From Rhizopus sp. PT2906 (lineage: Eukaryota; Mucoromycota; Mucoromycetes; Mucorales; Rhizopodaceae): a DNA stretch of 64,000 nucleotides. Below the pieces are notes generated by a model. It saw only the letters and a list, made by a program, of their open reading frames with translations. It had not been told where the DNA came from and ran no database searches. The position numbers and the translations under genes were made by a program. Each line of letters opens with the position of its first letter. The first letter of the stretch is position 1. Shown here one piece after another: positions 22,581-33,926 of this stretch. The stretch lies in assembly GCA_025529335.1 (NCBI GenBank), contig JAMYHX010000117.1:31903-95902 (forward strand), written 5' to 3'.

Positions 22581-24260
22581 ACTTACCAATGTGGAAATAG
22601 GTACACAAGTCCATGAGTCTTTGAGCATCCACACTCATATGATTCACAATCTATTACTCATAGTTAGTTACTTGATACCATTAACAAAACAGGCACTTAC
22701 CTCGCCCACAGTTGATTTTTGACGACTAGAGTTACTAAGCACCAATGTCTTTCTATAAATTGCAGTGACAAGAGCGGCACGAAGACGCATGCCTGTCGCG
22801 AAACAGCGTTGGAAGTACTGGTGGAGGAACATCGTCTGGCAGACAGCGGTCAGGAACATACCGACGGCAATAAAGATACCGACATAAGAAGGTTCTGGCT
22901 CAGCTGTGGTATAGCTCGTGACCCAACGCATCAGCTGCTTCAGAAGCATAGGCTGAGTGAACTGAAGAATGTCTTGAAGTAATTTAAAAAACTATAAACA
23001 CGTTAGTTTGTTATAAAAGTGGCCTATACGCAACCTACTGCAGCTAAAGCGAATGGACCACCTAACGTCCTGACGAGAACACGTAAAAGAGAAGGACTAC
23101 ATGAAGACTATTAGCAATCATATTATATATACATATAAAAGACTTACTTTGGTTTCTTCATCTCCTTTTCCCAATCCTTTTCAAATCTGGTGCCAATGAT
23201 TGCAGATTGATCCTCTGTGTTCAAATTCCTACCAAAACAAGAAATAAGCATTCGCTTACTAATCCATCTATTGTCTTACCATAAATCATCCATCGTCAAT
23301 GGTTTTTGGTAGCCTAGTCTCATCAAGGGTGTCATCCAACTAAAGGTCAATCTCGAAAAGATATTTGATTTTTCTTCAGGTGAATCGTGCTATGTAAATG
23401 CAAAAGAATAAGTCCAGGATATTTAAAGTATATAGTTATGCCATACCTCTTCTAACAAAATATATTGTCCTACTGGCTTCGGTACGTTTTCCAGTACAAA
23501 GATGATGACGGACAAGGCAGCATAAATACCAAAAAGGATAAACTGTGTATCCTCGTCATGGCTAAGCCAGTGTGTGCGTAATTTGACGCCATTGACAATA
23601 TTGACAAATAACCAATAGAACAGTAACACTGCAGATGAGACGCGGTTACGAGTGTATTCAACATGGTGTAAGACGGTAACAAAGATCTACATCTGGGGGT
23701 TATTTCATGTGTTTTTTTATATGATCTAAACTTACCGTCATGATAACAGTAATTCCTTGAGCAATGATTTGTACATTGTCTATCCATTGGATGCCTTTAC
23801 CAAGAATAGACGCAATAAATGTTGATATGGTTGTTAAAAGGATCAAGAGGAGAGTAGACTACAAAGTGTGTAAGTTTAAGAAATTACATAAAACGTATAT
23901 ACTTGCCATTTTTACAAAATAAAGCCAATTGTTTGTCAAGTTTTTCGGTAATCGTTCTCTTTTGGAAAGTATCCAAATTCGAATCATACCAGCAACAAGC
24001 ACATAGATGTAAGGAATAAAGGTGATTACACTATATTCAATGTTAGATTCATCCCTTTTCCCTTTTTTATTTTATTTTACCTGTCTTCGAAGCATGGAGT
24101 AAAATCTGGTACACGTTGGTTTGAAAACGGACCCTTAAAGAAACTGTTTATTGATATGTCCTTTTTTTCTATACTTTTAATCTCTTACCCATCCTTCGCT
24201 ATCTTTACATAGCATCCTTTCTTCTTCCCTCACAAAGGGATTTATTACCAATTGTTCCAT
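19151..24260 (-). CDS. ABCC-family (MRP/Ycf1-like) ABC transporter
   Basis: About 12 exons from ATG 24260 to the stop at 19151; the summed length is roughly 1,500 residues, typical of full-length ABCC proteins. Small N-terminal exons encode a TMD0-like hydrophobic region. TMD1 is followed by NBD1 (Walker A GRVGAGKSSL, signature LSGGQKARVSLARA, Walker B IYLLDDPLSAVDAH), an acidic/basic regulatory linker, TMD2 (exon ending near 19432), then NBD2 (Walker A GRTGAGKSSL, signature FSVGQRQL, Walker B ILILDEATAAVD). The last exon, 19375-19151, completes NBD2 with the switch His (TILTIAHRINTV). Members export glutathione conjugates or bile acids, often into the vacuole; the substrate cannot be read here. 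An (AT)n tract lies in the intron at 22549-22575. Confidence 0.96.
22549..22575. repeat. (AT)n microsatellite in ABC transporter intron
   Basis: AT dinucleotide run inside a short intron of the ABCC gene. It creates a spurious open frame joining two exons through Ile-Tyr repeats, so the true exon boundary near 22515 should be preferred. Confidence 0.85.
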
Positions 24261-24360
24261 AGTAATAAAAAGAAAGAAAAAGAGATACGAAAAAAAAAAG
24301 AGATAGAGATGCATTTTCATGTCTTTTTTTTCCTGCTTGAATTAGTCAGAATCAAAGTCA

Positions 24361-24363
<3 letters not shown>

Positions 24364-24410
<47 letters not shown>
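24364..24410. repeat. T47 homopolymer upstream of CCDC124-like ATG
   Basis: An uninterrupted run of 47 T ends 29 bp before the start codon at 24440, on the coding strand. It would lie in the leader or core promoter. Poly(dA:dT) tracts commonly exclude nucleosomes; its length may be imprecise in the assembly. Confidence 0.85.
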
Positions 24411-24439
24411 CCTTTTTTCTTCATTTATTACGTGTTCAA

Positions 24440-25255
24440 ATGGGCAAAAAGGGAACCAATTCGAAAGCAGAAGCTGCCAATGCTAAAAAAGCCGCAGCAA
24501 AGGCAGAAAAAGACAAAGCGAAAGCTGCTGCTAACGAAGCTGCCGAATCTGCCAAGTGGTCTCAAGGCGCTAAGAAGAACAAGAAGGATCTAGAAGAAGA
24601 AAAGAAGGTAAAATAGTTTGGCATTGGATATGTCAATATTAACAAAATAAAAGGCTGCTGCGGCTGCAAGAAAGGCTGAAGCTGCTCGTATCTTGGCAAG
24701 TATTGAACAGTTGTATGTAAAACTTGGAGCTCATGTCTTTTTATAGGCTGAAGAAGAAAAGCAATTCAAATCGAAGCCTGCATTGAAAGGTGCTGATGTA
24801 AGCCTTCTTTTTTGTTTTTTTTTTTTATTATTACTAGAGACTAATGTTGTTTCATGTAGAAAAAAGCAGCACAAAAGAGTGCCAAGGTGGAAGCTGCTGG
24901 TCAATCGCGTCGCGTGATTCCCGAATTCTCTGCGACTGGTATTGATGACGCTTTGGATCTCTTGTCGTTGAATGATTCTTCTGTCAAGGCTAAGGATATC
25001 GAAAGACATCCTGAGCGTCGATTCAAGGCTGCCTTGATGGCATTTGAGGAACGTGAGATGCCCAACTTTAAGCGTGATAATCCTGGATTGCGTCAGAGTC
25101 AGTTGAAGGAATTGATTTACAAGGCTTTCCAAAAATCCCCTGAGAATCCATTCAATCAAGCCAATGTGTTGCAATACAATGCTACTCAAGATGATGCCAA
25201 GGCCTTGAAGGAAAATAGAAACAAGGAGATCGAAGGTCGTCTACGTACAAATTAG
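24440..25255 (+). CDS. CCDC124/Lso2-like ribosome-associated coiled-coil protein
   Basis: Four exons (24440-24607, 24654-24695, 24747-24797, 24860-25255) encode 218 residues, close to animal CCDC124. The N-terminal third is a Lys/Ala/Glu-rich coiled coil (MGKKGTNSKAEAANAKKAAA onward). The C-terminal domain holds the diagnostic RHPERRFKAALMAFEERE and LRQSQLKELIYKAFQKSPEN-P. CCDC124/Lso2 binds idle 80S ribosomes and is linked to hibernation and recovery. The second intron appears to be GC-AG (donor GCAAGT at 24696); the alternative GT donor leaves a 30-nt intron and inserts seven residues not expected in the family. The longer upstream frame through the T47 tract is not credible as protein. Confidence 0.9.
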
Positions 25256-25359
25256 TTTAAAAAAGAAAATATATATCCCCTCCTCTCTTCTTCTTTGTAT
25301 ATTATATAGGTTTTATTATTGTTTGTTTGTTACATTATAAATAAAAATCGTTTTCTTGT

Positions 25360-26712
25360 TTACAAGACACGAGCGACGATCTCTTTGAACCCTTTAATCT
25401 TGTTACATTCTCGCTTGAGGTTATCTGCCTCTGACGTTTCCCACAGACCGGCTGAGATCATTAACCGTGAGTAGCGAAGACAGGCCTCTTCTCGATAATA
25501 ATCATACAACTTCTTATTATATTTACGCTATGAAAAGGGTGAATAAAATGGAGAAAAACCAATTCTCTCTATCAATTACCTCTTTTGCACGCGTGTCCTC
25601 TGGATAATGATGAGTCTGGTGAATCAAGAAATCATCTGGCAACACCCAATAATCAATACCCGCCAAATAAATCTCGTACAAGCATGCTGCCTTGTTCGCG
25701 CCGTACCCAATAAACCGTTCATCGCACCAGGGTGACCCTTCCTTCTTGTAGATCACATAGGGCTCATACGAATAATTGTAATCTGTCACTTTATAGGGTT
25801 GCGATGACTCATACCATTTCGAGTAATTGGTCGATCCATGTCCTCTTGTCCAACCAAGATGGAACATATCGATCTTACCTTGCTGCACAATCGTCATCAG
25901 ATCGTTCTTTTCCGTCGGAAACGTCCTCCAATCCTCTCCGTCCTGCTCCACAATGAACTCAAACGCGGGAATCACGACTGCGCCTTTACCCTGTCTCAAC
26001 TTGTCCATGACCTCAGTGTGTCGTTTGAGAGACTGTCTGAAATCGGTGCACAAGTGAAAATCGACGTCAAGCATCATGATGTATTCAGTACGTGCAAACA
26101 GTTTGGCAGCGTTACGCCACATGTTGAACTGTCGGTCAAACTTGTCGACGATGAGATGAATGTCTACGAATCGGGCCATGTCCGGATTAGCTTGGTACAT
26201 ACTGTGAAGGTCATTGAGGATGGTATGTTTCTCGTGGTCATCATTCACATGAATCGCTGCCGAAATCGGTCCCTTGTATCGTGTGGCTAGCCGACTGAGC
26301 ACAGGAAACCGGTTGTGGGTGACCAAGGTGGCAATAGAGATATCTTCAGAGTCAAATGTATCGGTTGCTTTAAAATAATAAGGAATCACTTTGCCTGGTC
26401 CCATGGCATCAGAAAACACTTTGCTCAGCAATTGTTGTTCTGGTATCGTGTGTTCCACTATGCCTACAAAAGTCAATATGAACTCAAAAAAAATTGTAAA
26501 AATAAACCTTGATCATTCTTCCAAGAGACTAATTGAGATGAATTGTATTTGGTGCCTAGTTGACTTATTGTCGTTGTCTGTTTTGTTGTTTGTGTGCTCT
26601 TGGAATGCCAGCCAAAGGTAACAAGATAAAGGGTTGAATAGATGAAAGCGCCTATCAAATAAGCATATAGGCTCCATCGAATCGCTCCAACCAAGAGTCG
26701 TGTTCCTTTCAT
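25360..26712 (-). CDS. LARGE/B4GAT1-like glycosyltransferase (GT49)
   Basis: Three exons (about 26712-26506, 26465-25579, 25527-25360) encode a type II Golgi-type protein. A short cytosolic stretch is followed by a membrane anchor (residues about 8-33) and a Thr/Ser-rich stem. The catalytic domain carries a DxD motif (MLDVDFHLCTDF) and the family block DERFIGYGANKAACLYEIYL...DDFLIHQTHHYPE. GT49 enzymes transfer glucuronic acid or related sugars to glycans; the fungal acceptor is unknown. It is convergent with the CCDC124-like gene (104 bp between stops) and downstream of malate synthase on the same strand. Confidence 0.88.
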
Positions 26713-26913
26713 GGTGAAAAGAGAGAAAAGAGCAGAGAAAAGAGGAAAATATAGCTAATTAGGGATAATTTAGAGGTAGTACGGCGTGTTACATTCAATT
26801 TAAAGATTTTTTTTTATTTGTTACAAAATGTTGTCAATATATATATATAAATGCGCAAGTGTTGCATAAAGTGGACCTTTCTCAATTAAATATATGTAAA
26901 TGGGTGTGATTAT

Positions 26914-28743
26914 TTATAATTTAGCAGAAGGAGCGATCGTGACGATATCATCATAGAGCATGGTTGTCAGGAAATCATCATAACGCTCGCCTGTGACATT
27001 GGTAGCAAAGATGCGCTTGGCAGCTTCGTACTTGGATGAAGCATATTTAGGACCCAAGCTTTTCTTGATCTTGTCTGTTTCTTCATCGAGGATCTTTAAG
27101 AGGTAATCGCCTGTGATGACCTTACCGTCAGAGGTACGAGCCTTATGACGAGCCCATTGCCAGAGTTGAGAACGTGAGATTTCGGCAGTAGCAGCGTCTT
27201 CCATGAGATTCATAATGGGCACACAGCCGGTGCCTCGTAACCAAGATTCCATATAAGCCAAACCAACTTGGATGTTGTCGCGAATACCCTTTTCGGTGAT
27301 GGCGCCCTTGAAGTTGACATTGAGTAAGTCAAGGCTGGACACTTGGACATCTTCACGGCGGACATGGATTTGATTAGGTTGAGGCATGTGTTCATTAAAG
27401 ATGTCGAGAGCAATCTGAACGAGAGCAGGGTGAGCGACCCAGGTACCGTCATGACCAGCAGTGACTTCTCTCAACTTGTCAGTACGGACCTTGGTCATGG
27501 CAGCTTCGTTTGCTTTGGCATCGTCCTTGATGGGGATTTGAGCAGCCATGCCTCCCATAGCATGGACACCACGCTTGTGACATGTCTGGATCAACAAACG
27601 GACATAGGCATCCATGAAGGGAACAGTCATAGTCACGGCAGAACGGTCGGGTAAGACGTATTCAGGGTGCTGACGAAGCTTCTTGATGAATGAAAAGATA
27701 TAGTCCCATCGTCCACAGTTAAGACCAGAGGAGTGTTCGCGTAATTCATAAATGATCTCGTCCATTTCAAAGGCAGCAAGGATCGTTTCAATCAAGACGG
27801 TACCGCGAATGGTGCCTCGGGGAATGTTGATCATGTCTTGAGCAACATTAAAGATATCATTCCATAATCTACCACACAAAAAAGCCCATCAGTTTCATCT
27901 CTTTTTTTTTTTTTCTTCTTTCTTCCTACCTGGCTTCCAAATGAGATTCCATCTTGGGCAAGTAAAAGTAAGGACCTTTACCGCGTTTGATGAGTTCTTT
28001 GGCGTTGTGGAAGAAGTAGAGAGCGAAATCAAAAATGGAGGCAGAACAAGGTTCACCATCGACAATGACATGCTTTTCAACCATGTGCCATCCTCTAGGT
28101 CTGCATATATAAAATACACAAGTTAGTCCGAAACATTCCCAAAAGGGGTAATGGTTTGCTGTTACCTAACAATGAGTGTTGCCAACTTGCCATCCTTACG
28201 AAGCTCGTATTTCTTGCCGTTGGGATTAGCAAAGGAAATCGATTCACGGACAGCGTCACGCAAATTAACTTGACCACTGATCATATTTTCCCATGTGGGT
28301 GCACTTGAGTCTATATTTAAAAAGTGAATACAAGAGTATATAAATGGATAATAAATATTACCTTCAAAGTCGGCCATGAATGTATAAGCTCCCGAGTTCA
28401 AGGCATTGATGATCATCTTGCGGTCAACAGGACCAGTGATTTCCACACGACGGTCTTGAAGACCAGGAGCAGGAGGAGCCGCACGCCAGTTAGGATCGTT
28501 ACGAATATAAGCTGTTTCAGGTAAGAAATCAGGAAGGACACCACGGTCAAGTTCTTGTTGACGAAGAGCACGTTTCTGTAAGAGTGTCTTTCGGGTAGGA
28601 TTGAAAATACGATGAAGGGTAGCGACAAATTGTAATGCTTGAGGAGAAAGGATTTCGGTTTCAGCAGCAGTGACAGGTGCCAAGATGGCTACACCAGGAA
28701 CAGTGGACTTTAATAAACTTGCGGATCTTGCGGCGACAGACAT
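26914..28743 (-). CDS. Malate synthase (glyoxylate cycle, peroxisomal)
   Basis: Start 28743 (MSVAARSASLLKSTVPG), stop 26914; four exons with small introns at about 28362-28312, 28166-28099 and 27928-27870. The length, about 550 residues, is normal for fungal malate synthase A. Family blocks include [59 protein letters not shown] and GRWDYIFSFIKK. The C-terminal tripeptide AKL is a PTS1-type signal, so import into peroxisomes/glyoxysomes is expected. It condenses glyoxylate and acetyl-CoA to malate during growth on C2 or fatty-acid carbon. Confidence 0.97.
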
Positions 28744-30662
28744 TTTGAATTAAAGAAGAAAAAAAAGAAAGAGAGAGAGAGAGAAAGGATCTAAATTTAT
28801 ATAAATGTGCTTACTACACATCATCATTATCTTTGTTCTCATATTTTTCTCAAGTGACTGTTATTCCACCGAGTCAAACAAAAAACCCTTTGGAAAACAA
28901 GACGTTATCACATGTCACTTTTAACACATTCACATGAATTAAAGGTGAAAAAGCGGAAGGACATGGATAAAGGTTTTCTTAGGGAGGTAAAGTATGTGAA
29001 GTTGCATTTAAGGGTCAAACTTTCCCTTACTTTCTTTTACCTTTCAATATAAAAAGCGAATATTCTAAAGCCGACCTTGGCCCCCCTCCCTCCTTCGTCC
29101 TTCTTTACCTCCTCCTTATAAAAAAAATACATAGGGTATAATTGTCAAGTTGTAACTGTTATTGACCACAATTTCAAATCCCGATGATTTGTGATGACCA
29201 ATTTTATTGAAATGTAAGATTGCATAAGGGCCATGAAAAAAAAAATTACGCTTATTTATTTATAAAAAGCGATTATGGACACGTGATGTCTTTATTACAT
29301 TGATTTTACCTTGGACAATTCAAAGAAGAGGAATGTTTATAGAGCGTCTTTTCAGTAATAGACACATCAAATGTGAAATGATATCACAAAAGAATGTGAA
29401 TGCCCGCGAGAGTTCCAGAAATAAATACCGACACGATAATACATCAGATATCGCACTGGATGTACCGTCACACAAGACGTGGATATATAAACCAGGATGA
29501 TTCACAGACTTTTTTTCTTTTTATTACACCAGAATCCTTTTGTCTGTATAAATATGGAAAAGGGTGAACTGCTGTCTATGGATTACGTTGTTGATGAAAA
29601 ATAGTATCGTCTTGAAAACATCGACCAAGCGTAATTACACCAATACACCAATTAGGATAAAGTGAGATCTATTTAAAAAATGAGTGCTTTTGCCGCTGCA
29701 AAACAGTTAGAATACATGTTTGTGCGACTGCAAAGGTGGGCGATTACAAGAGAACGATCATTATAGCACGTTTTAAAGACGTCAAAAGATGGGTCATAGC
29801 TTTTCAATGAACAGAAAAGTGTTGTTCTAGATTGTATTGGGTCGTATATAAAAAGAATGATTACCAAAGCCATTCCACAACCAAGTAGAAAACGACATTA
29901 AAATCTAATGATCAAATAGATCTGTCAGAAGGCTATTTCCTAATATATTTCCTTCATTGGCACGAGTTTTTCTTTCAAAAGCTCTTGGTACGATGGACTG
30001 TTGGGTAGATACACTTGACTTACATACCACTAATGTCTTTGGTTCTGGATAGTCATTCGCATAACGATGATAATAAGCTGGATTTGTCATTGAACTTATT
30101 TTTGTTTGCTTTACACCCCTTTTTAGATGCTAGTACAATATATCTTTTGTGTACGTCTTTGGTCGCCAAGGGTTTTTGTCTTTAATACTAATATTGAATG
30201 CTTTATGTGGTTTTTTATGTTGATTAAAACAGTAAAGAGTCAACTGACAGCCTTTATTGTTGAATAGAAAGAAGGACAAGTAAATGAGTTTACAGTATGA
30301 ATATTTAAATTGACAAATGGCTCCAGATATCTAAAGTCGTCTATTACATGAGACCGAGAGATTATGCGATTTATAAACACGCATCTGATACATAGGGCCA
30401 TGAAAAAGAGTCTACGTAATGTTTGTGATACGGAAAGCTTGCAGTATTCGCACTTTGAATTCAGACAAATAAGAATTATTTTCGGACAGATATTTAGTTT
30501 ACCTTTTTGTCAGAAGTTAGTTATTCAGACAAGTTGAATATGAAATGTATTTTGGTAGATTGAAGATAGATCGTGAAGAATTAAATAGTTAATACATCTT
30601 GTTCGTAAACTTAATAACTGATACAACTTGCACTGTATGGACGTATGAGAGAGTCATGTCAG
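28744..30662. other. Malate synthase promoter and gene-poor DNA
   Basis: The right side of the malate synthase start holds its leader (GA-rich 28748-28785) and upstream region, including a C/T-rich block near 29080-29115. Beyond about 29.3 kb I see only short frames. A 28-codon frame from ATG 29681 (MSAFAAAKQLEYMF) and the 61-codon frame at 29905-30090 (separate entry) are the only ones with protein-like composition. No RNA gene recognised. Confidence 0.45.
29905..30090 (-). CDS. Hypothetical 61-aa ORF
   Basis: ATG 30090 opens a frame of 61 codons (MTNPAYYHRYANDYPEPK to LLTDLFDH) with balanced, hydrophilic composition rather than the Leu/Phe/Lys bias of chance frames in this DNA. A GTATGT inside it could be a donor, but the candidate intron would be only 30 nt. 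No family recognised. Confidence 0.25.
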   Translation of the reverse strand: MTNPAYYHRYANDYPEPKTLVVCKSSVSTQQSIVPRAFERKTRANEGNILGNSLLTDLFDH

Positions 30663-32085
30663 TCATACGGGAGGCTGATCACTAGTTGCACCTTGACGCA
30701 TGAAAACATCAAGACGCTGATTGTTGTTTCTTGCAGCGAATGGAAATATGTCCAAGATGTTATTTACAGCCATGACATCACGATTCCATATGATATTGCA
30801 AGTGCTTTGTTTACACTTCAATACTGTATGTACCCTTCGCTTTGACTTCTCGGTTACAACATTGTCCATATTTCTATTTTTACACCTGTTGCATATTTGG
30901 CTTGTCAAATATTCATCTACCATAAATATTTCTAATTGGTTTCCGCAATATTTTTGCAAAGCTTTTTTTTATAAGGCGGATAAGTGCTCATCTGTTTCCT
31001 CTCAGGTTGCTGTTAAATATACCATCACCAAAAGCAATTATTGTTTTTCTGGGCTTGTCAGGATGATCAAGAGGAGCAGGAGGACAATATTTGCTTTCAT
31101 TTTCAGCAGACGATGTCTTGACCCCAGTAGATGTCTTCTTGTTATACTTTACACTCCCGTGCATTAACCGTTTACATATTTCATGCACCCCTTTTTGTTT
31201 ACGAATATAGCATTGCAACTTCAATTTTGATGATCTACAGAACTTTGCTTGCTTAAGTAAACAAGTAAAAAAAAAAATTATGCTTTGCACTTACCAAGCA
31301 TTTTCATTATAGCAACTTTTAATATCATCATACAAACTGTCTCTCTTCGCAGGCTTTTGCAAACTCTGTGATATTTGGTGTCTTCAGTGAGCTTAAATTA
31401 GAAATTTTCAAAAACTGAGCCGTGTTGTTCTTGATGCTTCTTTCGTATAAAATTTGCATTATTATAACCACACAGATGATGATACCCATCCAAACTTGTT
31501 GCCCTTTGCCTTCCAGATGTATCTACGGCGGTTAAGATTGTAGAAACACCTGGGTCTACCCCCCAAATATCACAACCATTTCGGATGTCATCAATAAAAT
31601 CTGAGGGATTTTTAGTTGTTGCCAAATATCTCTTGACAGTTCGGGTAAAAAGAAAAGATATCGAATAACCATTCGTCGTTATAACGTTTCTATTAATGAT
31701 AATTAGATATTCCTGTATTGTATTATTGTTTTACACATAGCTTACTTAAACTTCTTCTTCCCACTCGTAAGACTATCTCTAGTACGAAATCCTAATTTGG
31801 TAAAATTGAACAAATGATAGTAAAAGTCAATCAAGTCAGATTCGGCTTTCTTCCCTTTCGGGTAATTTGGTATACCACATTGTTTCACCAGTCTCCAAAA
31901 AGCTTGAGCATCAATTTGTATTGATTTTGTCTGAACAGAATATATAGGCGCAATGGAAAAAAAAAAAACGGCATCCTCTTTTGTCAATGTATTTAGCAGG
32001 AGTGAACGTGCCATCTTGTATTCTTGTTTTAACTGTATCAATAAAATTTTGAATTACTGATACTTGTTGAGGAGTAAGCTTGGCT

Positions 32086-32132
<47 letters not shown>

Positions 32133-32287
32133 CCTGGGGCAAACGTCTTGTTGGAATTAATTGACTGCAATATTTTTTCTCTTAAAGAATTAAACTTCTT
32201 TTTGTTCAAAACACCAGTGAATGGAAGCTCTCTGAGCTTACGATACACATACGCTTTCGAAGCGACTTTTGAGGGTACGTTTTCCAT
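30663..32287 (-). pseudogene. Degraded Fanzor (eukaryotic TnpB-like) RNA-guided nuclease gene
   Basis: Several consecutive minus-strand segments line up as one Fanzor protein. The N-terminal segment starts at 32287 (MENVPSKVASKAYVYRKLRE), followed by FTPAKYIDKRG and a block with QAFWRLVKQCGIPNYPKGKK. An intron near 31742-31690 leads to RuvC-I (IWGVDPGVSTILTAVD, about 31545-31570). Then come EICKRLMHGSVKYN, an IIAFGDG block, and the C-terminal zinc ribbon (TSQICNRCKNRN ... CKQSTC) joined to RuvC-III (IWNRDVMAVNN). The copy is broken: the frame shifts at a T-tract near 31970, near 31395 and near 31000, and a 45-nt homopolymer lies inside the first segment. Fanzors are transposon-associated nucleases related to bacterial TnpB; this one is probably inactive unless some breaks are sequence errors. 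Confidence 0.82.
32088..32132. repeat. T45 homopolymer inside the Fanzor reading frame
   Basis: 45 consecutive T on the plus strand, read as poly-Lys on the minus strand, at the junction of two Fanzor-like segments. Likely expansion or assembly-sensitive; a length change of one base alters the frame. Confidence 0.9.
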
Positions 32288-32496
32288 AATAAGAACTTTT
32301 TTTTTGCACTTCTTGCGACAGAAAGTAGAACCACTTGAAAAACAGGTGAGGTTTTAAATAAAGCGTATCGGAATCACATTGATCTGGTTGGTATTTAGAT
32401 CACATGTTTGCTATGTTTTCAGTGATTTCTTTATAATAGTTACTGCATGGAACAGACGATGGCCAAGATGGCTATGAACCTTGTTTTTGTTTGTAA

Positions 32497-32751
32497 ATGA
32501 AATATGCCAAGGCTTCTCTGGAGGCCACTGGAAGCTCTTTACAACAATTACTTGAATTGTTGTCAGGCATCATATTCAGAAATACATTATCGATCTTCGT
32601 TCGTGTATCTCGTGAATGTGATTTCTATCCAGGATTTCGTATTGCTTACCAGCGATGGAAAGAATACTTGAGTAATTCTGAACAAGTTGAATCTTTTAAA
32701 ATCAAAAGGCTTATCAAGCATTTTAAGTTTGCCTTCGAACGTATTATATAG
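32497..32751 (+). CDS. Hypothetical 84-aa ORF next to Fanzor copy
   Basis: ATG 32497, stop after 84 codons. Composition is mixed helical with aromatic and basic residues (RIAYQRWKEYLSNSEQVESF). It is divergent from the Fanzor-like pseudogene with a 209-bp gap. It could be an independent small gene or a remnant of the same mobile element; no domain recognised. Confidence 0.25.
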   Translation: MKYAKASLEATGSSLQQLLELLSGIIFRNTLSIFVRVSRECDFYPGFRIAYQRWKEYLSNSEQVESFKIKRLIKHFKFAFERII

Positions 32752-32953
32752 TGATGTGCATGAAAAACAAGCAAGAGCCATAAAAAACAAGAAACTGATA
32801 AATAATATGCCGTTGCTTGTTATCAGGTGGCAGACATGGCACTAAGAAATTTGTTATTAGCACATAGGCCAACGACGATGTTGTTGTAATGTCCGAAAGT
32901 GCGCTCTTGGAATGCTGGACAGCGACAGTTTTATCAATTTTTTTTTTGGGAAA

Positions 32954-33359
32954 CACTACATGCACCAGAAAAAGCAGCAGAAATTAGACTAATACAACAG
33001 GCGCAATCTCTACTCATTACCAATGATATCACCCAGTAAAATTTTCCAATATGTAGCATCACGCTAAAAATGGCTTTATGAAGTTACCGTCTTGGATTGG
33101 TTCTTTTGAAGAAGAAGAGGAGAGATAAAAAAGAAAAGTTATTTTTATATTCTAATTTTATGTTGTCAGCTCTATCAACAAAGAATCAAGATCATTCACG
33201 TGTAATTACGATAAATTCATATTTCATATTAGAGAGGGTGAACTGGACAGCCTTAAACTTAGGCAGAGGCTTTGGTAATGTGACGTTGTATAGTGACAAC
33301 ATAGGTAGTGCCCCAAGGAAGCGTCCATAGCATTAGCTTATTTTCTGGTGCATGTAGTG
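32954..33359. mobile_element. 406-bp MITE-like element with CACTA-type terminal inverted repeats
   Basis: The left end CACTACATGCACCAGAAAA (32954-32972) is matched perfectly in inverted orientation by 33341-33359. Both termini start with 5'-CACTA, the hallmark of CACTA/EnSpm (CMC) DNA transposons. The interior encodes no transposase, so it looks non-autonomous. A clear 3-bp target duplication is not seen: the flanks are AAA and TTT, which instead extend the inverted repeat. A third copy of the end lies at 61529-61547. Confidence 0.6.
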
Positions 33360-33926
33360 TTTACCTTTTTTAATATTCATCGTCTCCTAGCAACATCCGT
33401 CGTCTGCTCGATGCGCTCACTCCTATAATGTTGTTAGCTCTTGAACCGCAACGAGGGTTTGTATTAGCTTGTATGTCCAAAGACACTTCTTGATCAGCAT
33501 CGGTCGCTGTTAGTTTATGGTTTGAGATGGTTAATTAAATTGATGTATTGCGAATTAGATTCTTTATTAAAAAAGAAGAATATAGTAAGTCAATATGAAT
33601 TATATTGGGGAATTAATGTTGTCAATCTTATTTATCACTAAATGTAATAGAGAAATATATGCTCTACTGCAAGATACAAGCATTAAAATAATTCATAACA
33701 AATACGACAGCCGCATCGCGTGTTTGAGCAGCCTGACTTGTTATGGTACGCTACAATGCACATGGCCCTTCTGCTTTCTTTTATTCACATTTTGGCGCTA
33801 AATGCACTCTCAAAAGCCCAAATAACGCGCGGCTGAACATTTTGGCATACCAAAACTTGCTATTCCAAATATTTTCAAAATTTGACATATACTATATGAG
33901 TGCCATCTTCAAAATATAGGTTCTCA

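Noticed and set aside
22531..22722. Plus-strand frame with Ile-Tyr repeats
   Set aside because: Created by the (AT)n microsatellite in an ABC transporter intron.
24252..24593. Longer frame through the T47 tract joined to CCDC124-like gene
   Set aside because: Would encode a poly-Phe run in a different frame from the conserved protein; ATG 24440 is the credible start.
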